From Rhodosporidiobolus odoratus (taxonomy: Eukaryota > Basidiomycota > Microbotryomycetes > Sporidiobolales > Sporidiobolaceae): a stretch of 64,000 nucleotides of DNA. Below are positions 15,969 to 26,087 of this stretch, piece by piece (position 1 is the stretch's first letter; every line of letters begins with the position of its first letter). The stretch is from assembly GCA_034387635.1 (NCBI GenBank), contig JAOANU010000001.1:558001-622000 (forward strand). Reading direction: 5' to 3'. The notes under the pieces are model-generated. The model searched no databases, was not told where the DNA came from, and was given only the letters and a program-made list of their open reading frames with translations. A program made the translations under genes and the position numbers.

Positions 15969-17617
15969 ATGGCCTCAAGACAACGCCAGAGCAGCGCTTC
16001 TCATGGAGCACCTCACTCGACCGCCGTCACCCTGCACTTCAAAGAACGCAACTGCCAGAAGCAGCCTCTCTGTGAGCCAGTCTCCCTCCGTGCCCTCCCC
16101 CGCAGGCATGCCGGCTCACCTTCTCGCTCATCTTGCAGACCGCCCTGCTGCTCTACGTCGTAATGGTGAGTATTCACACCATCATGTCACCATAGAGTAC
16201 CCACTCACCGACTCTCATTGCAGTAAATGCCGTATCCCCCGACTTCTTCCACCCTTCTCCGCCAGGGTCTCCCATGCTCGCGGCCGCCGAGCCCAAGGCC
16301 GGCTGGCTCAGCTCGCTGGCACCGTGGTCTCCGTCGAATCCTGAAGCTGGCAAAGAGCTTGGGACGGTCTATGTACGCGGCCGGATGCTGCCTCGCGCCC
16401 AATGGAAGGTAAGTGTTTTCCTCGCCTCGTTTTTGTCTCACATTGGGTTGATGGGCCGTCTCTCCTTGCACAGCGTGACGAAGAGGCCGAAAAGTGCGCA
16501 GACCCAGATTGCGTCCAGCGCTTCGACTTGCTCAACCGCCGCCATCACTGCCGGTACATGCGCTTCCCAGCTCCTCCAGCCCATGCTTCTCTTTGGCTTC
16601 GATCACTTTTAGCTAACTGTGCTTCTTCCGATCCCGCTTGTTTTTGCGACTCGCAGAACATGCGGCAACATCTTTTGCGGCGCCCATTCGTCTAGGTCAA
16701 CGCTACTGTGGCCGTCGAGCGAGGATGAACCCGTCCCGTTCACGCCTCGAGGAACTCCTCGCCAAACTCCGCGTTCCTCCACCGTCGACCTTCCCTCGCT
16801 CGCCGCCGCGTACTCCGTCTCTCCTACCTCGTCTTGCATCTCGACTGCGACGGTCTCCTCCTCGACCTCTAGCAGTTCAGCTTCGACTTCCACGCCCACT
16901 TCCTCCCCGCCGAATCCTTCCGCCATGCCTTGCCCGGCTCGAGTTTGTGACCGATGTTACTTCTCGGCGCCGACGGCATCCGGTGCACCGGCCCCGCTTC
17001 TCACTCCTCCCATCCTCCCCGCGCATGTCCCTTGGGCCTTCGGCGCCGCCTCGTCGTCGTCCCGCCCCTTGTCGCTGCACCACCCTCGCGGCTCCTCTCA
17101 GTCCCGTAGCCGGTCGCGGGCGTCTTCACCTAGCGGCGGCGGGAACAGTGACTCGCCGCCCTCGGGTATGAACGGCTTGAACCGAGTCAAGTCTCGTTCT
17201 CGACAGGGATCCGCCGCTTCTCTCTCTTCGTCCTCGGCTGCTGGTTCAGCTACGGCGTGGAGCGAGTACTCTACCCCTTCCACCAGTGTCGAGGTTCTCG
17301 CCTCAACCGTACAGGGCAAGCGTTCCCGCTCGTCCTCTACCCACCGTCGCGGCGCCTCGCCCGCCACCTCCCTTCGTGCTCACTCCTCCGGCGGCTCCGT
17401 TTTCGTCTCTGCCGCACCCTCGATCGTGAAGGAGGAGAACGAGTCGGATACCGAAGTCGAGGAAGATGCAGCGCTTCCTACGCCGACCGGTTCGGGCGAG
17501 CGCGATGACAGCGACGACGAGGAGCAGCACGAGGCCACGATGAGGGAACGCAGGAGGATGCAGCAGGAGTATGGCAGTGTGCAGGGCCAGACCTGGGGAG
17601 AGTGGAGTACGTTCTAA
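15969..17617 (+). CDS. FYVE-type zinc-finger protein with split finger
   Basis: Exons 15969-16071, 16139-16165, 16224-16408, 16474-16553, 16657-17617 (about 451 aa). The FYVE finger is assembled across the exon 4/5 junction: Cys113 and Cys118 (a C-x4-C first knuckle, where C-x2-C is usual), then RRHHCRTCGNIFCGAHS at 127-143, and a final RVCDRCY at 227-233. RRHHCR is the basic patch that binds phosphatidylinositol 3-phosphate in known FYVE domains, so an endosome or vacuole role is inferred. About 80 Ser/Thr/Pro-rich residues sit between the His-Ser end of the core and the last Cys pair, which is unusually long. The C-terminal half is Ser-rich with acidic clusters, and no other domain is recognised. 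Exon 2 is only 27 nt. Confidence 0.8.
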
Positions 17618-18267
17618 GGGGACGCCGAGATGTCCATAGGCTGTACCTATCCCCCTCCTTTCTTTTCTAATCTACCTTCTTCCGCCTAATCCACCTTGCT
17701 CGCCCCCCGTTACCCCCTTTCCACTTTCTCCTGCATAGACTTGACGCACTAGGAATCTTCGTATCTGGCTTGTGTTTTCCGTGGTTCTGCCCTTCTTCAT
17801 CTGGATAGACGTTTTTGTTGCCCTTCCTTCACTTCTACACATTGTGCTGCCTCGTACTCGTACTCGTACTCTTTGTCCTCCTTTCTTTGTTCCCACGGGT
17901 TGTCCGATACTCTTTTTCTTGGGCATAGCTTTCTCTTCCTCTTGACGTTGCTATCGAAATACAGAATTTGACCTTTCTGTCTCTTTCCTGCACAGACAGT
18001 GAGGACGAAAAGGACCGGGAATAACTAGGCTTGCATAACAACCCGCGCGCGACACTTCGTGATGGGGCTGCGGGAAGCCGAAGAACACAAAAGAAAAAAG
18101 AGGCAGACTACTGGATTGTGGAAAGGGCGAAGAGGGGGTATTGAGCGACCGAGAGGCGGGCGATGAGAAGCGAGAGAACGAGTGACCAAAGTTGGGGAAA
18201 GGAAAGAAACGGCAGAAGACGAAAAACCGAGAAACGAAGAGGGCACAGACAGTCCGACTGTCCGATG
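17618..18267. other. Convergent 3' region between the FYVE gene and mucin-like B
   Basis: About 650 bases holding the 3' ends of two convergent genes. T/C-rich on the + side, with a short GTACTC repeat near 17848-17870. Nothing coding can be supported. Confidence 0.5.
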
Positions 18268-21200
18268 TCAAGTCAAGTGCGAGAGTCGACGAGGGTGGTT
18301 GCGCTTCGCGAATCGCCTGTGAAGCGAAGCTCGGCTGTCTGCCGGAGACGTGGAGGTACCGCTCGTCGCCGCCGCTGAATCGAGCGAAGACGAGGTAGTA
18401 GGTCGCTGGCCTCGCTCGCCCCCCGCTCCTTGAACCGCCGTAGAGGAAGTTGAGGAAGAGGAAGCTTCGTTGGTCGAGCTGCTCGACGGCTCTTCTTCGG
18501 TTGTAGTCGTCGTGTCAGCACTTGAGGAACTCGTCGTGCGCGGTCCTTCGGAACGCGGGCGGCTGCTCTCCGTCGTTATGCGGATGGAGAGGGAGGGCGC
18601 TGAAACCGAAGACGACTTGGTGTCGGAGCTGCTGGAGCTGCTGCTGCTGCTGCTGTCGGAAGAGTCGGTCGAGGAGGTCGACTCTGCATCGGACGTCGTA
18701 GAGCTTGCGGGACGGCGTCCTCTGTCTCGCGTAGTCGTGGACGACGAGGAGGTCGTAGGGCTGCTAAAAAGCCTCAAGTCAGCTCGACCCAGTCTTTGCT
18801 GAGAGCTTGAATCCAACTCACCTGGTCTCGCTGGGGCCTACTGGCGGAATGGTTACGCTAGATCTCGTCGACGAGGTAGTAGTCGTCTCGCTTGTAGTGC
18901 TGGATGAAGAGTTTGGAGACGAAGAAGGGCCAACCGGTGGGAGAGTGAAACTCTCCGACTCGGTACTGCTTGACCGCGTGCGAGTGGTCGAGGACGACTC
19001 GTCACTGTCCGTCGAGGTAGAAGAGCTGCTTTTGAAAACCGTATGAGCCGAGAACAGATTGCAGCAAGGAAGAGCAAGCTTACCCAGTTGACCGGCTCGA
19101 TTCGCTCTCCGAGGTGGAAGTGGGGCAGGTCAAGCCTGGGATGCAGAACCCGCCTGAAGTCAAAGTCGTTGCTTGATCGGTAGTCGAGGAGCTGCGGGGA
19201 GACGCAGGCAGTGTCAGCTTGATCACCGAGGATGGATGGAACTAGTAAAGCACTGCGCACCGAGTTGAGCTCTCAGACGTCGACTCTTCACCGCTCGATG
19301 TCCTCGTACGCGTGCTAGTAAAGCTGGTTGAGGTAGGATCATCATCCGGGCAACCACCAAGCAGGACCGGAAGACCAGGAATGCAGTTTGCGGTGCTCGA
19401 CGGCTGTGTGTCCGAAGTCGTGCTGGGACCACGAGTCGTTATCGGCTCGTCCGTGGAGGCCGTCCGTGTTGTTGTCGGCTCATTGTCGGTGCTTGTGCGA
19501 GAGGTCGAGGACCGCGTCGTGCTGGTGTCATCGTCGCAGCCTCCGAGGAGGACTGGCAGGCCAGGAATGCAGACTCGCGTAGACGAGGTCGCCGACGAAC
19601 TGGCAGAGCCAGAAGTACGAGTCGAGGTGACGAAGCTGATGCGGGAGAGAACGGGGGCAGAGGTCAGCTTGAGCTCAATAGGAGAGTGGAGAAACATGAG
19701 CGGACCTGGTAGACGACCGAGTCGAGGATGGCTGGTCTTGCGAAGAGGTAGGGATGACGCCACAGCCTCCGACGAGGATAGGAAGCCCAGGGATACAAGC
19801 AGCGGTTCTGGCACATGAAAGGGAGGATCAGCTCCTTTCGCGATCAAAGTGTGGAGGACAAGCACATACGTCGAAGTCTCTGCAGCCGTCGAAGTCCCGA
19901 TGACCGGGGAGGATGACCGAGTGCTTGAGGTGACGATCGGGGGGATGCTGACTGCCGTCGTGCTGCTGCGGAGGGTTCGTCACACTCTTAGCCAGGCCAA
20001 GAGAAAAAGGAGGGATAGACGCACGTCTCTTGCTGCGATGAAGTTGCCCTGCTGGTCGTGGTTTCCCCAGCCGAGCTGTAAAGAGAAGACTGATTACTAT
20101 CGAGCCCTTGCTTCGAAGACAGGTGGTACGAACCTGGACCTGGAAGAAGTTGTCGGAGGAATATCCACCGGAGTCGAGATACTGCTTGACGGCGCTGAAC
20201 TCGTAGTAGGCTCGACAGCTGTAGTGCTCGATGGACGAGCGGAGGTGGTCGTCTCAACAGGCGAAGTCGTTGCCTGGCTTGCACTGTCAAACAAGACCGC
20301 GTCAGCGGGATAGCGTGGCACCCGAGGTGAGGGAGCCTCACGAAGTCGATGAGACCGCGGGAGAACTGGTCTCTGCGGCGGATGACGTCGACACAGGCGG
20401 ACTGGACACGCGCGTTGTAGTTTCAGACGAGGTAGTGATCGGAGTCGTCGAAGCAGGAACGCTAGACGTGGGCGGAGTCGAGACGGGAGTGCTCGACACA
20501 GAAGTGGTTGCGATGGAAGTGGTCGCGATGGATGTCGTCGAGACGGGAGTGGTCGAGACAGGCGTTGTCGAAGCGGGAGTCGACTCCGACAAGCTAAGGC
20601 GGACAAAGAAGGATATCAGTGTGACACACGGTAAAGTAGGGTGGAATTCCTTACGAGGTGGTAGAGGGTCGTTGCGACGTAGTCTGCAGCGAAGTCGTAG
20701 ATACGCTCGAAGGTACCGATGTGGTCGTCGTGCTGACCTGCGCGGAGGTGGTTGTCGGAGCAGTCGTGACAGTTCTGCGGAAGTACAAGGATCAACAGTC
20801 GCAGCGAAGATAGATAGCCACCGGAAAAACACACCCAACGACTGTAACATCGTCGTAGATAGTCTGTACGACGGTGACAGCTCCATCACCTGGTCAGAAC
20901 GGAGCAAAGGTCAGGTGACGAGCTTGAAGGGGAATTTGGCAAAGCGACGTACCTGCTCCGGTAAAGGTGCGAGTGACAACGGCATTACCGCCAGCGACCA
21001 CTTCCGTTTCCGTAGCGACGATGACAACCTCACCGTTAATGGTGACAGTAGCTGCAGAGGAGTCGAGTCAGCGAACGGAGACAAGGCAGAATGCAGAGAA
21101 AAGTACCTACCCACGCCCGTCTGGATAGCACTGAACGCAGTTGCGGAAACCGTCACCACCGGGATGGTGACGACCGACGTCAGGGTCGACACGTCTCCGT

Positions 21201-21764
21201 TGGCCAGCGTAGTGAGGGCGCTCTGCGTGCCCGACGGAAGAGGTTAGCGTAGCTTTTTGGCGCTGCATTTGCCATCAGGCTGACAGGGCAAGTACGTACT
21301 CGGGTCACGAGATCGGCTGTTCGCGTTTGTACGAAGGTAGTGACGCCATCGATCACTGTGGTATAACCCGGGTTGTCCTGTGCTTTGTTGTTCTTGTTCT
21401 TCCGAGAGCTTACAACGGCGGCGGGAACGATTGCGACCTGGCCGGGAATGGAAAACGCGGTCAGCTGGGGCAAACAATGTCGAGGTTACGCTGGGCACGG
21501 GCGTGGGAGGGGGGACTCACAGTCAGTACGGCGAGGATGGCGAGGGCAATAACAGCCCACTTGGCGGTGCTGAGCCCGCGTTTGTCGCTTGAGGGTGGGG
21601 CAGAGCTGGTATAACGTCGATCTGTGGCAGGCGTCTGCGCGTCGCGGTGCCGACAGCAGAGAGACGGATCAGCGTCTAGGGGTGAGGGAGAGAGGGGCCC
21701 AAACTAAGGAGTCGAAGGGGCAGGCGAGAAGAAGACGTACGCCAGGCGAGTAACCGCTCGACAT
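18268..21764 (-). CDS. Mucin-like Ser/Thr-rich membrane protein B, paralogue of A
   Basis: Sixteen exons, listed from the start: 21764-21741, 21634-21521, 21437-21300, 21222-21111, 21051-20953, 20889-20835, 20774-20655, 20593-20342, 20283-20140, 20075-20025, 19965-19870, 19807-19706, 19635-19261, 19191-19084, 19025-18822, 18760-18268 (about 828 aa). Layout as in gene A: short tail with an RRY motif, a helix at about 34-54, RKNKNN, then blocks such as LTTLANGxVST and PVVTVSAT shared with A, then a Ser/Thr stalk. Intron phases in the shared region match A (0,0,1,1,2), with one extra intron at 21223-21299. From exon 6 onward every junction is phase 2, and each internal exon after that is a multiple of three. 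The stalk differs from A in carrying three C-IPGLPVLLGG-C type modules and one shortened copy. It is probably an O-glycosylated type II surface protein. Function is unknown. Confidence 0.7.
19125..19797 (-). repeat. Repeated C-x10-C peptide modules in mucin-like B
   Basis: Read on the minus strand, the 12-residue module CIPGLPVLLGGC occurs at 19571-19536 and 19385-19350. A variant with Ile and Val changes lies at 19797-19762, and a shortened form (CIPGLTC) at 19145-19125. The copies are separated by Ser/Thr/Asp-rich linkers and spread over three adjacent exons. Cys is otherwise nearly absent from the stalk, so each module probably forms one small disulphide loop. Confidence 0.85.
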
Positions 21765-22290
21765 GGCTTGAGCCGGGTATGCTAGGGGACAAACGAGTGT
21801 GTTGAGAAGCCAGAAACGAGAACCAAGAGAGTGTAAAAGCGAGTTGGACGAGCAGAGGAAGCAGGGGAAGGAGGAGAAGGTCGACTGGACGAAGGAGAGG
21901 GGGTCTTGCAATTGCCGCCTGGTCCGAGGCAGTTCCGGACACGCTCGCCGAGACGCGACTTTGGCACAGAGTCACGTACAGCACAGTACAGCTGAACGGG
22001 GTGGCAGTCACGCATGGCCCACTGGTAGCGAGTGAGAGGCGAGAACTGCCAACTGCCAACTGGCAACCGATTCAAGCTGGCGACGAGGACGAGGACGAGG
22101 GAGACGCGTTCAGGTGTACGAGCACCGTCCAGGGAGGATGAGTAGCGTCCTGAAGGAGTCTGTTGCGTTGTTCAAGCTGTTCGAGGAGTGTGGTCAGGGA
22201 ACAGCTAGTTTGTTGCAATGGTGTTTGGCTCTCATCTTGGAAGTCCTTGAACACTCTGTTCAACTCGGACTCGATTGGGTACAGACTAGA
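21765..22290. other. Divergent promoter region of mucin-like B and SWI3-like gene
   Basis: About 525 bases between two divergent starts. An open frame in phase with the SWI3-like gene continues upstream to an ATG at 22138, but its codon use is less GC-biased than the gene body, so I treat it as leader. No repeats or motif stood out. Confidence 0.5.
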
Positions 22291-24286
22291 ATGGAACTCG
22301 ATCAACCACCTGCAACACTCAAGCGATCACCAGACCACGACCACCCAGCGCCCCAAACTGCATTCGACTCTGCCACCTCAACCGACAACAAGCGACCCAG
22401 AACAGACTCTGCCCAGCTTCAAACACCCGCAGCACCTCAGAACGGCGCAGTGGGCGACGATGACGACGCCGGTCAGCGGACAGCCCGTCAAGCGGGAGCA
22501 CTAGCCGATCAGGACCCCGCCAGCGTCAACAAACGCCTCACTACCGCACGAAGGTACCTCGCCACTCAGACCCACCCCGTCATTGTCCCTTCCTACGCGA
22601 CCTGGTTCAGCCTCGCCACCATCAACCCTCTCGAGCGTCGGAGCTTGCCCGAGTTCTTCAACTCGAAAAACCGGAGCAAAACCCCGTCCATCTACAAGGA
22701 CTACCGCGATTTCATGATCCACACCTACCGCCTGAACCCGAGCGAGTATTTGACCGTCACTGCGTGTCGACGGAACCTGGCGGGCGACGTGTGCGCAATC
22801 ATGCGGGTCCACGCTTTCCTCGAGCAGTGGGGACTCATCAACTATCAGGTGCGTACCTGTCTCCGCTCCGCCGTGCCCTCGAAGCGTACTCATTCTGATC
22901 CTGTAGGTCGACGCCGACACACGCCCCTCCTCCCTCGGCCCTCCCTTCACCGGCCACTTCCGCATTCTCGTAGATTCTCCTCGCGGCCTCGCCCCCCTCC
23001 ACCCCGGCACCAAGCCTTCCGACTCCTCCGCCTCCCCCGAAACCCTCCTCCGAAAAGACCTCATCAAGACTGATCCCTCCCGACCCGCCACCGCCGACGT
23101 CCGCCTCTCGTCCGAAACGGCTGCCTCCCTCGCCGAACAAGCCGCTGCCGCAGGAGACGTCGCGCTCGACCCTTCCCGCTCGCTCAAACCCTGCCATACC
23201 TGCGGTACCACCCAGCCCACCGTCCGCTACTCGAGCGTCAAGGACAAAGGCCAGATCGTCCTCTGCACGGCCTGCTACACCGAAGGTCGCTTCCCCTCTT
23301 CCCTCCACTCGGGCGACTTTATCCGACTCGAAGCCGATCCCTACGCTCACGCCGACACCGACCCGTGGAGCGATCAGGAAACGCTCCTCCTCCTCGAAGG
23401 TCTCGAAATGCACGAGGAAGATTGGGACAAAGTCGCCGAGCACGTCGGGACCAGGACCAAGGAGCAGTGCATCGTTCGGTTCCTCAAACTTCCGATCGAA
23501 GATCCCTTCTTGGAGCAGAGTCAGGCCGAGTTGGGTCCGTTGAGGTATGCCACTCTGCCGTTTGACAAGACGGACAATCCGGTTTTGAGCGTGATGGCGT
23601 TTTTGGCGTCGGCGGTGGATAGGAAGGTGGCGGCCAAGGCGGCGGGTGAGGCGATCGAGGAGCTCGAGAACGGGCTCAGGGTCAAGGGCGAAGGCAAGGG
23701 ATCGGAAGCGGCTGAGAAGGTGGCGAAGACGGAGCCGCAGCCTGAGGGCGACGCGATGCAGCTCGATGGAGGAGCTCGAGACGACGAGAAGAAGAAGGAT
23801 TCGACTTGCACTGCAACCAACGGCGCCGACGACCCTTTCGCCGACTCTTCTCTCACTTCCGCCCGCTCGAACGTCGCCAAAGCCGCTACCACCGCCCTCG
23901 GTTCCGCAGCCGCGAAAGCCCACGCCCTGGCTCTCGAAGAAGACGCCTCGCTTCACTCTCTCGTCACGGCCATCGTCGAAGCCCAAGTTCGCAAACTCGA
24001 GGTCAAAATGCGTCACTTTGACGACCTTGAAGCGCTCCTCGAAGCTGAACGTCGAAGCGTCGAACAGCAACGACAAGAAGTGTACGAGGATCGGTTGAAG
24101 GTGAACAGGATGATGCAGGAGGTTGGGGCTTTGCATGCGAGGGCAAAGCAGAACCCTCAGAGTGTCATGCCGCAGGACATGCACGCTATTGCGCAGCAGA
24201 GTGGGTATGCCGCACCGAGGGCGATGCCGGTTCCGGGTGTCGGTCCGCCGCCGAGGCAGCAGGGTGAGACGGTGCAGCTCGCGTAG
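22291..24286 (+). CDS. RSC8: SWI3/RSC8-type subunit of a SWI/SNF chromatin remodeller
   Basis: Exons 22291-22848 and 22907-24286 (about 645 aa). A SWIRM domain (about 95-185: [21 protein letters not shown] ... [16 protein letters not shown]) spans to the intron. A ZZ-like finger follows with CHTCG...CTACY, then a SANT domain ([38 protein letters not shown], about 360-405), and a C-terminal Glu/Gln/Arg coiled coil (about 570-615). This order is specific to the SWI3/RSC8/SMARCC scaffold family, which pairs as dimers in nucleosome-remodelling complexes. The start at 22291 is chosen because codon bias begins there; 22138 is an in-frame alternative adding 51 residues. Whether it serves SWI/SNF, RSC or both cannot be told from sequence. 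Confidence 0.92.
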
Positions 24287-24818
24287 GAGTCGATGGCCTG
24301 TAGTTCTGGCCGTCTGTCTTGTTCTTCCAGTCTTCTCTCTTCGTACTCGCGTCACATACCCCATCGTGCAAGACCGCTTTTTCAATCTCCCGATGCTGAC
24401 CCTGAGCGACTGGGCGAAAGTAAGAAGAGATTGCAGGATGAGGCAAGCGAACGCGAAACTCAAGAGTGAATGGGAGGATTAGCGTAATGTTGTCAACGAA
24501 AGATGGACAGAAGAAAACGAAAAACTATGAAGAACGGATGCTCTGAAACTATGCTACGGGAATGGTAGGAATGTCGAAATGAAATGGTCAAATGGTGAAT
24601 GTGCAGATGAAGCGTAATGAAGAAGGGGAATGAACTGAATGAGCGACGGATGAGATGCTGGGTATGCGAGTTATCCGACGAAAGACAGAGAGACGCGAGG
24701 ACAAATGTGGGTATGCTGAGGACGAGTGTTCGATGAGTGCGAGCGTAGCGCGGCGAAGGGGAGATGCTGATGAGGGGAAAAGAGGAGGGGGAGGGGGTAT
24801 GATCAAGGAGAAGGTCGA
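24287..24818. other. Convergent 3' region
   Basis: About 530 bases between the convergent SWI3-like gene and the hypothetical minus-strand gene. It is A-rich on the + strand from 24480 to 24700 and looks like overlapping or abutting 3' UTRs. No gene is supported. Confidence 0.5.
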
Positions 24819-25751
24819 CTAGGCGGCGACGAAGCCAGTCGGGGCAGAGTAGTCGCTGCAGAGGAGGTGCCAGGGTACGATATGAGTCACAGCTCGTGCA
24901 GGAGGAAGTATCGAGACGGAAACGCACAACCTGCCACCCAAGTCAGCCAGCCTCTGTGCACCGCTCATCGCAGCCGCACTAGGAGCCCTGCTCCTCGCGT
25001 CCCTCTCATCCATCTCGATACCGCTGGCGGAGAAGCTCCTGGCCAAGGGAGACGGGATCGGCGCGGCGTAAGAAGGCGACAGGTGAGCTCCATTGGCCGA
25101 AACGGCGCGCGACATGCGTCCGGTGCTGGCTGGGGCATTGTGGCCATGTGGTGATGATGGAGTCGAGGCTACCGGGAGGTAATCGTTACCGGCGTGGGCT
25201 CGCCTAGCATTTCCCGCGGCGCCAGCTCCGGTCCTGCCATTTCCTGCAACGACGGCGGTGGCTTTCCCCTTTACGGCTGGGCTTCTTCCCCTCGCAGTGG
25301 TCGTACCCGGGAACCCTTGGCTGAGATCGACATAGTCGGCGCTGAGAGCTGCACGAGCCGTACGCCTTCCCCTGCCGAATCCTTCCTGAGCCGGTTCGAG
25401 GCGATCTCGCTGACCCAGGACTTTTTTGATGACCTTTTGCTGGTGAGCTGGAGAGGACGTAGGAGGGGGTTTGTAACGCTTGTTGTCGAGTTCTGAAGCG
25501 GGACGAGAGAGGAGAAGACGAAGGAGGAGTTGAGGAGTGGGGTGAGATGAGGAGGAGGGATTGATCGGCGTCGACGAAGTAGAGGAAAGGGGTGATGCGC
25601 TGGTAGACTGGGTAGTTGTACGTGCTGGACTCTTGTAGGGGACTCCCTTCCTCCTCCTGTGCGTGGTGGAGGAGCGAGTCGAGGAAGACGGAATGAGACT
25701 GGACTTTGACGAGGAAGGAGTTGGAGAAGCTTTCAAGCGAATGGCTGGCAT
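24819..25751 (-). CDS. Unrecognised basic Ser/Thr/Pro-rich protein
   Basis: A single open frame of 310 aa from an ATG at 25751. It is rich in Ser, Thr, Pro, Arg and Ala. A middle segment with possible helix (HQQKVIKKVLGQRDRLEPAQ, about residues 104-123) is the only non-low-complexity part. No family recognised. A 75 nt stretch near the 3' end (24930-24856) is bounded by GT and CAG and keeps frame, so it may be an intron. If spliced, the last residues become GGSDYSAPTGFVAA. It lies convergent to the SWI3-like gene, with its start 336 bases from the 3' end of CUL4. Confidence 0.5.
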   Translation of the reverse strand: MPAIRLKASPTPSSSKSSLIPSSSTRSSTTHRRRKGVPYKSPARTTTQSTSASPLSSTSSTPINPSSSSHPTPQLLLRLLLSRPASELDNKRYKPPPTSSPAHQQKVIKKVLGQRDRLEPAQEGFGRGRRTARAALSADYVDLSQGFPGTTTARGRSPAVKGKATAVVAGNGRTGAGAAGNARRAHAGNDYLPVASTPSSPHGHNAPASTGRMSRAVSANGAHLSPSYAAPIPSPLARSFSASGIEMDERDARSRAPSAAAMSGAQRLADLGGRLCVSVSILPPARAVTHIVPWHLLCSDYSAPTGFVAA

Positions 25752-26087
25752 GGCAGGAAGTACTTGGCGTGCTGGAGATGCTGGTGCGGGAGCTAGATAA
25801 GTTCAAGGTGTTGTGTATCGAGAAGAGGACGAAGCACCGTCGTATGGTCACCGCGTCCGAAATGCGGGGGAAAGAAAACTTCCCTCCACCGCATACATCC
25901 TCCTTCCCCTTCTTTTCCTCGCACAAGTCAAGGGATCTACACGCCATATTCTGCAGGACACACTAGTGCTACGGTTGCACAACAAGCACAAACACCTGGA
26001 AACGCTATACACTACCACAGGGAATCCCTTCCTTCCTTCGCCCGACTTTTCCTGTTCATTCAGCTCGTGACGCGACCGCGGCTCGCC
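25752..26087. other. Short intergenic spacer
   Basis: 336 bases between the stop of CUL4 and the start of the hypothetical gene, both on the minus strand. It probably holds the CUL4 3' UTR and the hypothetical gene's promoter. Nothing else seen. Confidence 0.5.

Noticed and set aside
22838..24463. 541-codon open frame on the minus strand
   Set aside because: It lies antisense to the SWI3-like gene, whose SWIRM, ZZ and SANT domains fix the coding strand. High GC with third-position bias commonly opens such antisense frames.
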